From: Spirochaetota bacterium
GTDB taxonomy: Bacteria > Spirochaetota > JAHITG01 > JAFGFC01
Direction of reading: 5' to 3'
DNA: 38,228 nt
Assembly: GCA_016931325.1 (NCBI GenBank)
Contig: JAFGFC010000091.1
Coordinates: 1-38,228, forward strand
Shown here: positions 17,010-25,162 of the stretch, piece after piece
Layout of the letters: every line of letters starts with the position of its first letter
Numbering within the stretch: the first letter of the stretch is position 1
The notes under the pieces: model-generated
Told to the model about the DNA's origin: nothing
The model's input: only the letters and a program-made list of their open reading frames with translations
The model's database searches: none
Translations under genes and position numbers: made by a program

Positions 17010-17761
17010 TGAAAAAGATTATACCCCTGCTTGCATTGATCTTTGTTTTTATTCATTGCCAGTCTAAAGTCAAGGACCCTTTAAAGAACCTGAACCCCGC
17101 TGGATTTGTCAATGATTTTGCGGGTATCCTGTCCGAAGACAACAAAAAAATGACAGAATCTTTGATCACCCGTTTTGAGCAAAAAACCGGGGTTGAGATC
17201 GCTGTTGTTACCCTGCCTGCTCTTGGAGATTACAGTGTCGAAGAAGCTGCGGTTCGTATTTTTGAACAATGGGGTATTGGAAAAAAAGGCCAGGATAATG
17301 GTTTACTGTTACTCATCGCCTTAAAAGAGAGAAAGGTCAGGATCGAAGTGGGATACGGCCTGGAAGGCATGATCCCGGATTCTGTTGCCGGACGGATCCT
17401 TGATGTTTATGGAATGGAACACTTTAAACAGAATGATTTCAATACAGGGGTCACCCGTGTCGTATCAGCGGTTATAGCCAGAATAAGTCAACAGATGGGG
17501 ATCAGCTTTGGGACAGGCGATCAGAATGATAATGTGGTGGAGGAGAAACAGCAAAGGCGACTGCCTCTTGTGCCGCTTCTCATCCTGATGATCTTTCTAT
17601 TCCGGTTCGGTTTCTGGTGGATATGGCCCATGCTCTTATCCGGCGGTGGATACAGACATTATGGGGGAGGGAGCTTTGGGGGCGGCGGCGGATTTTCCGG
17701 CGGTTTTGGCGGATTTGGCGGTGGATTTTCAGGTGGGGGTGGAGCCTCACGTGGTTTCTAA
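17009..17761 (+). CDS. TPM-domain (YgcG-type) lipoprotein with Gly-rich tail
   Basis: The product is 250 residues. The N-terminus MKKIIPLLALIFVFIHC has a lipobox-like end with cysteine 17. The TPM domain (about 30-155) shows GFVNDFAGILSEDNKKM, TGVEIAVVTLPALGDYSVEEAA and GKKGQDNGLLLLIALKERKVRIEVGYG; in motif order this is the usual YgcG/TPM_phosphatase family. A membrane helix (about 187-205: LVPLLILMIFLFRFGFWW) is followed by about 40 residues made almost wholly of Gly, Ser and Phe. The domain has been linked to phosphatase activity and photosystem repair in plants. In bacteria its role is unclear and it often neighbours LemA, which is absent here. The 3' end overlaps hypD by 11 bases. Confidence 0.82.
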   Translation: MKKIIPLLALIFVFIHCQSKVKDPLKNLNPAGFVNDFAGILSEDNKKMTESLITRFEQKTGVEIAVVTLPALGDYSVEEAAVRIFEQWGIGKKGQDNGLLLLIALKERKVRIEVGYGLEGMIPDSVAGRILDVYGMEHFKQNDFNTGVTRVVSAVIARISQQMGISFGTGDQNDNVVEEKQQRRLPLVPLLILMIFLFRFGFWWIWPMLLSGGGYRHYGGGSFGGGGGFSGGFGGFGGGFSGGGGASRGF

Positions 17762-18848
17762 AGATCTTCATCTTCTTGACAAATATTCTTCTTCTGACCT
17801 TGTAAAACAGGTGTCCCGGAAGATACAAAATTTACAGATTGAAAAAAAGTTGAATCTGATGGAGATCTGCGGCGGTCACACTGTTGCCATTATGCGATAT
17901 GGCATAAATCAGCTTATCCCGGGAAACATTAGACTCATTTCAGGTCCCGGGTGTCCTGTCTGTGTCACAGAATTGAGTTTTATCGATAAAGCCATAGAAT
18001 ATGCCGCCAGTAATGATTTTATCATAGCCACTTTCGGGGATCTGGTGAGAGTGCCAGGCAGCAAAGATACTCTGGAAAAGGTCAATGGGCTGAATAATAA
18101 TATCAGGATCGTCTATTCCCCTTATGATGCTTTGAAGATGGCGCAGAAGAACCCGGATAAAAAAGTGATCTTTTTAGCCATCGGTTTTGAAACCACAGCG
18201 CCGGCTACAGCCTCTACGGTGATGCTGGCCAGAAAAGAGAATATTTCCAATTTTTTTATATTGTCAGCTCACAAATTGACCGTCCCGGCAATGAAAGTAT
18301 TGGTCCATACAGAAGAGATCAATATTTCAGGGTTTATCTGTCCCGGTCACGTTACCACTATCATTGGCGCTCGTTCTTATCAGTTTCTGGCTGAAGAGTA
18401 TCATATACCTGCGGTTGTGTCAGGATTTGAACCGCTGGATCTGATACAGTCTATTTACATGATCCTGTCTCAAATAAAAAAAAAGAAAGCCATGACCGAG
18501 ATAGAATATAAACGAAGTGTAACTTTCAAGGGTAATACACGGGCGCAGGATATGATGTATCAGGTGTTTCAAAAGGAAGATGTAACCTGGAGAGGGCTCG
18601 GAGAGATCCGGCAGAGTGGCCTTGGGCTTGTTCCTGAATATGACATGTTTAATATTGAGAAGATCTATCCCGTCAAGATAAAAACGCCGGGAGAACCCAA
18701 AGGGTGTATCTGCGGTCAGGTTCTACGAGGCGTAAAAATACCTCTGGACTGCCCGCTTTTTAAAAAAATCTGCACTCCGGAAAACCCTGTTGGGGCCTGC
18801 ATGGTCTCTTCTGAAGGTTCCTGCGCTGCTTATTTTCATTATTCATAA
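17751..18848 (+). CDS. hypD: [NiFe]-hydrogenase maturation protein HypD
   Basis: The product is 365 residues from GTG 17751. This start gives the usual family length and has GGAG at 17741-17744, six bases upstream. The longer frame from ATG 17646 would read through the Gly-rich TPM coding region out of frame and is rejected. HypD works with HypC as the scaffold on which the Fe(CN)2CO group of [NiFe] hydrogenases is built. C40 (in CGGHT) and C68 and C71 (in GPGCPVC) match the conserved redox and iron ligands. The C-terminal cysteines (CICGQVL, DCPLFKKIC, EGSCAAYF) fit its [4Fe-4S] cluster. No hypC, hypE or hydrogenase gene is in the window, which is unusual, and it is coupled to a TPM lipoprotein instead. 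Confidence 0.9.
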   Translation: MVSKDLHLLDKYSSSDLVKQVSRKIQNLQIEKKLNLMEICGGHTVAIMRYGINQLIPGNIRLISGPGCPVCVTELSFIDKAIEYAASNDFIIATFGDLVRVPGSKDTLEKVNGLNNNIRIVYSPYDALKMAQKNPDKKVIFLAIGFETTAPATASTVMLARKENISNFFILSAHKLTVPAMKVLVHTEEINISGFICPGHVTTIIGARSYQFLAEEYHIPAVVSGFEPLDLIQSIYMILSQIKKKKAMTEIEYKRSVTFKGNTRAQDMMYQVFQKEDVTWRGLGEIRQSGLGLVPEYDMFNIEKIYPVKIKTPGEPKGCICGQVLRGVKIPLDCPLFKKICTPENPVGACMVSSEGSCAAYFHYS

Positions 18849-18978
18849 GATCTTTTTGACATCCCATAATATTTCTATTTTTCCCTGTTAAAAAATTCAA
18901 CCTGAATTGTAATAGTAAGTAACCAGTGTCAGAGATCGGAATAGCCGGGAAAAGTCCAGTTTGAGAATATAAATTAAA

Positions 18979-19007
18979 TTGACAATTTTGCAAAAATGGT
19001 GTATAAT
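18979..19007 (+). promoter_or_regulatory. Perfect consensus sigma70 promoter
   Basis: TTGACA (18979-18984), exactly 17 bases, then TATAAT (19002-19007). Transcription should begin near 19014, giving a leader of about 110 bases before ATG 19124. The 130 bases between hypD and this promoter show no gene or clear terminator. Confidence 0.75.
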
Positions 19008-19030
19008 ATATACAGAGGGGTTGAAAGGAT

Positions 19031-19119
19031 ACTACCTGGTCGGTTTTGTATAGTTTTTAATATTAAAATAACGCCTGATTTGCGTTATTTTAATATTAAA
19101 AATTATAAGGTCAGGTGGT
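19031..19119 (+). promoter_or_regulatory. Structured 5' leader that can sequester the Shine-Dalgarno
   Basis: Inner hairpin: 19054-19074 pairs perfectly with 19082-19102 (21 base pairs, 7-base loop). Outer stem: 19031-19041 (ACTACCTGGTC) can pair with 19109-19119 (GGTCAGGTGGT) over 11 positions, eight Watson-Crick and three G-U. The outer 3' arm contains AGGTGG (19113-19118), the ribosome site for ATG 19124. Folding would therefore hide it. The inner stem lacks a following U run, so it does not look like an intrinsic terminator. Confidence 0.6.
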
Positions 19120-19123
19120 TATT

Positions 19124-21166
19124 ATGAAAAGTAAAACTTTTATTTTTATACTGGCTTTGTTTATTTTAACGCCCTACTTTTATCCTTCTTCTTTTTATCT
19201 TTACGGTGGTTTTGATATTGTCGAAAGTGCCCAGGATGCCTATCAAAATGATTTTGAAAATAACCAGCAACAGGCTTTGCAGGGATTAAAAAATGTTCTC
19301 CGGGATGGATACGAATATTTTCAGGGGAAAGGAGATCATCAGGCCAGCGGAGCATCCGGCGGGACAGCAGACGGTTGGCTGGAAAAGGTGGATCTCTATG
19401 TTTTTGAAGGTATTGATACCTTTGGTGACACGGTCCGTTATATGGACGCGGATGGAAATATTGTTATTGCCCACAGGCAATATCAAGGGGACCAGGTTGT
19501 CTATGAAGGATTGAAATACAATTACGATACAGATGAATTGACCCTTTCAAAGGGTGCGTTGAACAATCCTGATAATATAGCCTCCACTGTCACCAGCGAG
19601 ATCAACCAGATCAACATGAATCAGGAAGTGAACCTTACCGGGGACTATATTGATCCTGATACCTTAAATTCTCCTGAAACCGAACAATCATGGTGGAATA
19701 AAGCATGGAACAAGACCAAGGAAATAGCCAGTAAAGTGGGATATGAACTGAGCCGTTCCAAGGCCTACCCTTATGCTATTAGAGAGGCTTTTAGAAAAGG
19801 CAAAATAAGCGATATGGGCAAAGACTGGTTGTACGCGGCTTCCAACCCGGAAAAGATACAGGGGACATCCGATGCCTGGTTAGAGCAATATGCCAATAAA
19901 ATTGCCAGCAGCGGTCAAAACGTCAATGTAGTGAATTCCATGGGAGCGGCTGGTGTCTATATAGCCGGCACCTTTTTTGATGCGTGCACTAACCCCACAG
20001 AAGTGCTAACCATGATAGCCGGAACAAAAGTGCTGGGCGTGGTGGGTAAATCAAAAGTAGTTCAAAAGATAGCCAATTCCAAAGTGGCACAGAAGATAGC
20101 CAATACCAGTACCTGGAAAGCCCTCACCAAACCGCGGAGTCTTAATTTAAAAGAGAGAGCGGGAAATATCCTGAATAAATCCAAACAGTGGATCGATGAT
20201 ATGCTCCCGGAAGAAAAAGTATATACAAAGAAATTGAAAGTAAAAGATATTATGGATAATCCGAATGATGATTTTGTGAAAGCAGGAGAATCCTGGGAAA
20301 AAGTAAAGATGCACCGGGAAAACATTATAGGCGGAAATACTCCGGAACCCATCCAGGTTGAAAAACTTCCGGATGGATCCTATAGAGTGATTGACGGGCA
20401 TCATAGAAAGAAAGCCTGGCAGCAGGTTTTCGGAGAGGATAAAGAGATCAAAGTAACAGTGCATGAACCGAGAAAAAAATTATTTCAGACAAAGTCAAAA
20501 GACGGGTTGGGAACAGAAACATTACAGTATATAGAAGGCGACCGATATAATAACATCGATATATCGAAGATGACGCCCGAAGAGAAAATGGGTCTGCAAA
20601 AGTACATCAACTCTCCGGAAGAACGCAATGCCGTGTTAAAATTACAAAAAGACTTCAACTCTATGTCCGCCTCAGAGCAGATGAAATTTTTGGAAAACGA
20701 AGCGGCTTTCAATAAGGGTAAATTAACAAAAGGACAGTTATGGTCGGATAAACAGGGGAAATATGTTGATCACTGGAAAATGGAATATACGGAAGGGTCG
20801 TTGTATGATCCTTCTACCGGCCAGTTCACGGGTAATTATAATGGCGGTGACCTTAACGGGAACGTCCTCAGGATAAAACCCCAGGGTGACAATTTTGTAC
20901 AGAAACCAAGATGGAGCCTGGAAAAAAAGATCAATCCCAATCAGGTGGATTATCATGCCGGACAGGGCAACGATTATCTGGGTAATGTTAACTGGAAATA
21001 CGGCCCGGGAGCAGAACCGATGGCCAAACATCCGGATAATTTGAAATACCCGGGCAAGGTGTTAAATACCCTGAAGGACGGGGGAAAGAAGGTCAAAGAT
21101 GTTTTTGGCGTTTCGAAAATAGAAGACAGAGAGATGGGTTGGGTACATCGACTGGCAACGGAATAA
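19124..21166 (+). CDS. Secreted ParB-domain protein, toxin-like
   Basis: The product is 680 residues. ATG 19124 is chosen over the GTG at 19115, which lies within the ribosome site. A signal peptide (MKSKTFIFILALFILTPYFYP) is followed by an unrecognised region. A hydrophobic stretch (about 267-300, MGAAGVYIAGTFFDACTNP...IAGTKVLGVV) resembles the pre-toxin region of polymorphic toxins. A ParB/Srx-like domain (about 368-445) has LPDGSYRVIDGHHRKKAW, with D424-G-H-H-R428 the key motif. The last about 230 residues are unrecognised. In polymorphic toxins, ParB-like domains act as nucleases or NTPases near the C-terminus. Here the domain is central, so the tail may be a further effector. The 160-residue gene 23 bases downstream may be its immunity protein. 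Toxin function is inference. Confidence 0.5.
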   Translation: MKSKTFIFILALFILTPYFYPSSFYLYGGFDIVESAQDAYQNDFENNQQQALQGLKNVLRDGYEYFQGKGDHQASGASGGTADGWLEKVDLYVFEGIDTFGDTVRYMDADGNIVIAHRQYQGDQVVYEGLKYNYDTDELTLSKGALNNPDNIASTVTSEINQINMNQEVNLTGDYIDPDTLNSPETEQSWWNKAWNKTKEIASKVGYELSRSKAYPYAIREAFRKGKISDMGKDWLYAASNPEKIQGTSDAWLEQYANKIASSGQNVNVVNSMGAAGVYIAGTFFDACTNPTEVLTMIAGTKVLGVVGKSKVVQKIANSKVAQKIANTSTWKALTKPRSLNLKERAGNILNKSKQWIDDMLPEEKVYTKKLKVKDIMDNPNDDFVKAGESWEKVKMHRENIIGGNTPEPIQVEKLPDGSYRVIDGHHRKKAWQQVFGEDKEIKVTVHEPRKKLFQTKSKDGLGTETLQYIEGDRYNNIDISKMTPEEKMGLQKYINSPEERNAVLKLQKDFNSMSASEQMKFLENEAAFNKGKLTKGQLWSDKQGKYVDHWKMEYTEGSLYDPSTGQFTGNYNGGDLNGNVLRIKPQGDNFVQKPRWSLEKKINPNQVDYHAGQGNDYLGNVNWKYGPGAEPMAKHPDNLKYPGKVLNTLKDGGKKVKDVFGVSKIEDREMGWVHRLATE

Positions 21167-21189
21167 AAATTTAAATAACAATAATCCTT

Positions 21190-21672
21190 GTGGGCGCCGA
21201 AAGCTATTTTATCCATATCATACCGCAAAACGTTGAACCTATCAAGATCAAGGGAGCGAATGCTTTTCAGGGGACAACAGGTCTTACTGTAGATTCTCTT
21301 ATCAATATCCTGTCCTCTTCCTTTCAAATAAAACACCTGCAAGATAAGGAATACATTGTTAATGAATACTGGATCATTTCGTTTTCTGAAGAAACAGGAG
21401 GCTTCCAGGCTCTTACCGTGGAGGGGTGTTTTACTTTATTTGAAAAGGGGATCACTGTCATTTTTGAACTGGCCAAACTGATCGATCGATCTATTCCGAT
21501 CTTTATATATCATCCTTATGGTATTAAAAAGCCAATAACCTCTGAGCAGGACCTGGGTTCTGTCATGCATCAGATATATGATCAGAAAATTGAACAATTC
21601 AAAGAATTGTTCCCTTCCAGCACAAAACCCTCTCTGCCGCGAGAAACATTTTATCAATCCCTGCATAAATAA
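21190..21672 (+). CDS. Small cytoplasmic protein, possible immunity partner
   Basis: Not a recognised family. 160 residues from the GTG at 21190; in-frame sequence is open back to 21175 (ATA ACA ATA ATC CTT GTG) without an ATG, and there is no clear ribosome site, so the start is uncertain. No signal peptide. The protein alternates strands and helices (SYFIHIIPQNVEPIKIKG, YWIISFSEETGGFQALTVEG) and ends in a charged helical tail. It lies 23 bases after the secreted ParB-domain protein on the same strand. That is the usual place for an immunity protein, and this is the only basis for the suggestion. Confidence 0.5.
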   Translation: MGAESYFIHIIPQNVEPIKIKGANAFQGTTGLTVDSLINILSSSFQIKHLQDKEYIVNEYWIISFSEETGGFQALTVEGCFTLFEKGITVIFELAKLIDRSIPIFIYHPYGIKKPITSEQDLGSVMHQIYDQKIEQFKELFPSSTKPSLPRETFYQSLHK

Positions 21673-21693
21673 ATATTATCTTTTAAAAGAACG

Positions 21694-21722
21694 TTGACTT
21701 TTTAAGCGTAAAATAGTAAAAT
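21694..21722 (+). promoter_or_regulatory. Predicted sigma70-type promoter of the 21769 gene
   Basis: TTGACT (21694-21699), a 17-base spacer and TAAAAT (21717-21722). Transcription should begin near 21729. AAAGGAG at 21733-21739 lies far (29 bases) from the ATG at 21769. Confidence 0.55.
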
Positions 21723-21768
21723 AAATACTGTCAAAGGAGTTATTTTACGTTTCTTAAATAGTCAGGGT

Positions 21769-23643
21769 ATGAAATTCAATAAAAAGACCATTATTATTGC
21801 CTGTTTAATTTTTGTTCTTATCGGGTTATTTTTTATTTTGTCCTTTGAAGAAGAAGAACAGATAAAGCCTTACCCCCTGAAAGACGATTACAGCCTTGCT
21901 GAGATCCTGTATCGTGTCTATAATAATTATAAAAAAATAGCCAACATCAATATGCAATTTTCCTGGATATGGTTACAACCGATCTCAGAAAACAGGGCCC
22001 TGAGATTAGATTTTCAGAATGGCAGTTTATATCATCTTCCTTATCATGACAGGCTCAAGATCAAAAAAGGGGATATGGAGATATCACAAAATACCAATTT
22101 GGGACTGGTTGGTTATTTCAAGAACAACAGGGATAAAAGCACCTATAATGTATTGGTGAACTGGTATATGATGGTCTATGACAGGATCATCCTTTTTCCT
22201 TTTAACTTGAAGATCATTCAGGAAGCTTATATTGGTGATATTAAATATAAAAGACTGGAAAAGAAGGGATACTATTTGCTGGAAACTTTTTTAAAAAAAG
22301 AAAGTTTATATGTTAATTTTACGGTTAATATGAATTATGGGACGGTGGAAGAGATCAATATCGTTCAGGATCCGATAGGCAAGAGAGGAGAAAAGAATCC
22401 TTACATGATCAATGCCAAACTGGGTCACATCGGTATATCCCGGAATGTCTTTTTCCCCCGATATATTCAATTCAGCTTTTCAAGTCCCCGTGTGCATTAT
22501 GCATTCTACACAAAGATTCAAAATATGCGTTTCAATGATGTTATCGAAGCTGAAAAGTGGGAATATTCATATGATGGGACCGGCTGGAGTCAGGATCCTT
22601 CATGGATCGATAAAAATGAATTAATCCTTTTAAAAGGCTCGGGGAAAAAGATAAAGGATTTGACAGGGGCTACCAAGATCATCGACAAAAGTTATTATCT
22701 TGTAAAAAGGGACATTCAAAAAAAAGAGACCACGTTAATAAAAAAATTGATCTTTTCGAAAGATGTCAGATATAACACAAAGTTCATCCTGACAGCTGAT
22801 TATAACCGCGTTCATGGCCTTCTGGCCTATTCCCTTGTGCCGGCATGGGAGAACAGTTATCCTGAGATAGACAAGGTTGCCGGTGTTTTTATCATGGACA
22901 TGAGATCAAAAAAGACGATCAAAGTCTCTGATAAAGGATTTTTGCCTTCATGGTCTGAAAAAGGAGAATACCTGATCTATAATGAGATGGACCTTCAGTC
23001 GTATTCCTATATCAATCATATTTATATGTGTGATAAAGAGGGAAAGAATAAAAGATGGTTAATTAAAAATGGATTTCATCAAATATGGGGAAAAAATGAC
23101 GAATCGATCATTTTTGAGAGAGGGCCATGGACCATTTTTCGAGGATATCCTGACTCGGCTTTTAAAAATGGCGGGGGTATTTATCGATATTCCTTAAAGT
23201 CGGGGCAGATAGAGACTTTAAGTGAAATAGGGTTTAATCCTCATCTTGACCGCGCCAAACAACAGTTAGTTTTTACGATTATCAAGGATGGCAACAGTGT
23301 TGTTCTTTTAAATTTAAATACGATGGAGAGAGCGGAAGTTCTCATATTGAACGAAGTGAAAAATATCATAGTGGATGTATACCCGGACTTTGATGTCCAA
23401 AATTTATATTTTATTAAAAGCTGGGGGGTAGAATTTAATAAGATGGGAATGTATCGCTATTCCCTGGAAGACGAGATATTTGAGATCGTTTCCAATGAAA
23501 TGGCAAGTCCGGATATTTTTAATACGTTCCTGGATTTTAACACCCGGCGAGGGTTTTCCCTTTATAAATCATACAAGTATACGGATGGGACTCATTGTGA
23601 CTGGGGAGTCATAAATTTAAAAAATAAAAAGGTCCAGTGGTAA
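21769..23643 (+). CDS. Membrane-anchored protein with TolB-like propeller region
   Basis: The product is 624 residues. A single N-terminal membrane helix (KTIIIACLIFVLIGLFFILSF, about 6-26) anchors it with the bulk outside the cytoplasm. Residues about 45-270 (SLAEILYRVYNNYKKIANINMQFSW...) resemble lipoprotein-carrier-like (LolA-type) proteins only loosely. Residues about 360-620 contain propeller-like blades of the TolB/PD40 kind: FLPSWSEKGEYLIYNEMD, HQIWGKNDESIIFERG, FNPHLDRAKQQLVFTI. These are the usual x-P-x-W-S/D-pattern blades. No catalytic motif is seen. It is followed 12-21 bases later by the Yip1-like gene, so they may be co-transcribed. AGGG sits directly before the ATG, too close to be an ideal ribosome site. 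Confidence 0.5.
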   Translation: MKFNKKTIIIACLIFVLIGLFFILSFEEEEQIKPYPLKDDYSLAEILYRVYNNYKKIANINMQFSWIWLQPISENRALRLDFQNGSLYHLPYHDRLKIKKGDMEISQNTNLGLVGYFKNNRDKSTYNVLVNWYMMVYDRIILFPFNLKIIQEAYIGDIKYKRLEKKGYYLLETFLKKESLYVNFTVNMNYGTVEEINIVQDPIGKRGEKNPYMINAKLGHIGISRNVFFPRYIQFSFSSPRVHYAFYTKIQNMRFNDVIEAEKWEYSYDGTGWSQDPSWIDKNELILLKGSGKKIKDLTGATKIIDKSYYLVKRDIQKKETTLIKKLIFSKDVRYNTKFILTADYNRVHGLLAYSLVPAWENSYPEIDKVAGVFIMDMRSKKTIKVSDKGFLPSWSEKGEYLIYNEMDLQSYSYINHIYMCDKEGKNKRWLIKNGFHQIWGKNDESIIFERGPWTIFRGYPDSAFKNGGGIYRYSLKSGQIETLSEIGFNPHLDRAKQQLVFTIIKDGNSVVLLNLNTMERAEVLILNEVKNIIVDVYPDFDVQNLYFIKSWGVEFNKMGMYRYSLEDEIFEIVSNEMASPDIFNTFLDFNTRRGFSLYKSYKYTDGTHCDWGVINLKNKKVQW

Positions 23644-23664
23644 CTCTGTGAACAGGTGTATGAA

Positions 23665-24348
23665 ATGGAATTGAAAAAACTGATCGATATTTCTAAACAG
23701 GTCATTGTATCGCCAAAACAATATTTTTCCGCCCTGAAAGAAAACCCGTCTCGAAAGGAAACAATTATGATTTCCGTTCTGTATGGTCTTGTGGCCGGGA
23801 TCATTAATTTTATCTACAGCCTGTTGCCGGCAGAGGCCTTCGCAAGATTCATAGAGATACAGGCCGGTTTTTTAACCATTATTCTAACTCCTCTGATCGC
23901 CCTGTTATCCTTATATCTGGGATCTATTTTTATCCTGCTTTTATCATTTCTGCTCAAGGGGAAGCGGGATTTTCTTATGATACTCCGTATGGTGGCTTCT
24001 TTTCAGGTTATGATGCCGATCTATTCTTTTCTGCGCATTACTTATGCGCTGGATGGTTCCCTTGGAATGATCCTGGAAATGATGGCCTTTTTATATGTTT
24101 TATGGCTGGTGTATAACGCTTTTTTGTATACAGTGGGTGTGAAAAAGATCGGCGCTATTATTATTGTTGCCATCATCGGTATTTTCAAGATCACCTCTGC
24201 GCTATTCCCGCCTGAAGAAACAGCCGATTACATCATGATCGATCGTCTGACTCTTCCTAAACAGAAAGATTCTAAAGAAGAAGGGTTTCAAAAAGCCAAA
24301 GAGATTTACAAGGGTATTTTAGACAAATATTCCGAGGAAAGCAGATAA
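23665..24348 (+). CDS. Yip1-family membrane protein
   Basis: The product is 227 residues. ATG 23665 is preferred over GTG 23656 because AGGTG (23654-23658) is correctly spaced for it. The opening VIVSPKQYFSALKENPSRKETI is typical of the prokaryotic Yip1 domain: a short amphipathic region with a conserved proline, then five hydrophobic segments (about 35-55, 70-105, 112-132, 138-160, 165-185). The last about 40 residues are charged and cytoplasmic-like. The function of bacterial Yip1 proteins is not established. It ends seven bases before the convergent murI stop with no terminator between them. Confidence 0.72.
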   Translation: MELKKLIDISKQVIVSPKQYFSALKENPSRKETIMISVLYGLVAGIINFIYSLLPAEAFARFIEIQAGFLTIILTPLIALLSLYLGSIFILLLSFLLKGKRDFLMILRMVASFQVMMPIYSFLRITYALDGSLGMILEMMAFLYVLWLVYNAFLYTVGVKKIGAIIIVAIIGIFKITSALFPPEETADYIMIDRLTLPKQKDSKEEGFQKAKEIYKGILDKYSEESR

Positions 24349-24354
24349 ATTTTA

Positions 24355-25152
24355 TTATTTCAGGGATACTTCTTTTATTATCTTTATTTCTTTTTTTAAT
24401 ATTTTTTCCCCGAGAGTCTTCACCAGAGGAGTGAGGTCCGTAAAGAAATAAAATTGATTTCCTTCTCTTCCTGTCCCGGCCTGAATTTTTTTTAAATTCA
24501 ATATATTTTTAACTTTTTTCGATACAGCGACGCCGGAATTGATCAGGACGGTATTTTTTAATACTTTTTTCAAAACAGGGATGAGCATGGGATAATGGGT
24601 GCATCCCAGGATCAAGGTGTCAATATTATTCTTTTTAAAATGGGCAAGATATTTTCGGGCCACTTCCAGGCTGATATCATTATTGAACCATCCTTCTTCA
24701 ACCAATGGGACGAAAAGAGGGCAGGCCATGTCCATGATCCTCAATCCTTTATTTTTTCTTAAAAGTAATTTTTTATAGGCTTTGGAGGATATGGTAGCCC
24801 TGGTGCCGATGACACCCACTCGATGATTCCTGGTTGAAAGAATAGCCAGATCAACACCCGGTTCCATAACGCCAATAATAGGAATAGAATAAGTACGTTT
24901 GAGGATATCCAGGGAATTAGATGAAACGGTATTGCAGGCCGCGACGACAAGTTTGACATTTTTTGTTAAGAGAAAATCAATGATCTGCCTGGCGTATTTT
25001 GTAACGATCTTTTTCGATTTTTGCCCGTAGGGAACCCTGGCGGTATCACCCAGATAAATGAAATCTTCATAAGGTAAATACTTTTTCAGCTCTTTTAAGA
25101 CTGTCAAGCCCCCGATACCGGAATCAAAAACACCTATAGGTCTATTATCCAT
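24355..25152 (-). CDS. murI: Glutamate racemase
   Basis: The product is 265 residues, the usual length, from ATG 25152. The longer frame to 25221 overlaps cimA and is rejected. It makes D-glutamate for peptidoglycan in the cytoplasm. Motifs: PIGVFDSGIGGLTVLKEL at the N-terminus, AACNTVSS with the first catalytic cysteine, and LGCTHYPML with the second cysteine and histidine. It is the last gene of lysC-cimA-murI, ten bases after cimA. Aspartate kinase also feeds diaminopimelate synthesis, so two of the three genes serve the cell wall. No clear ribosome site lies ahead of the ATG, which fits coupling to cimA translation. Confidence 0.93.
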   Translation of the reverse strand: MDNRPIGVFDSGIGGLTVLKELKKYLPYEDFIYLGDTARVPYGQKSKKIVTKYARQIIDFLLTKNVKLVVAACNTVSSNSLDILKRTYSIPIIGVMEPGVDLAILSTRNHRVGVIGTRATISSKAYKKLLLRKNKGLRIMDMACPLFVPLVEEGWFNNDISLEVARKYLAHFKKNNIDTLILGCTHYPMLIPVLKKVLKNTVLINSGVAVSKKVKNILNLKKIQAGTGREGNQFYFFTDLTPLVKTLGEKILKKEIKIIKEVSLK

Positions 25153-25162
25153 GGAAAGTGAT

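Noticed and set aside
17646-17750. Upstream extension of hypD to ATG 17646
   Set aside because: It reads the Gly-rich TPM tail out of frame, has no HypD-like sequence, and a good ribosome site precedes GTG 17751, which restores the normal family length.
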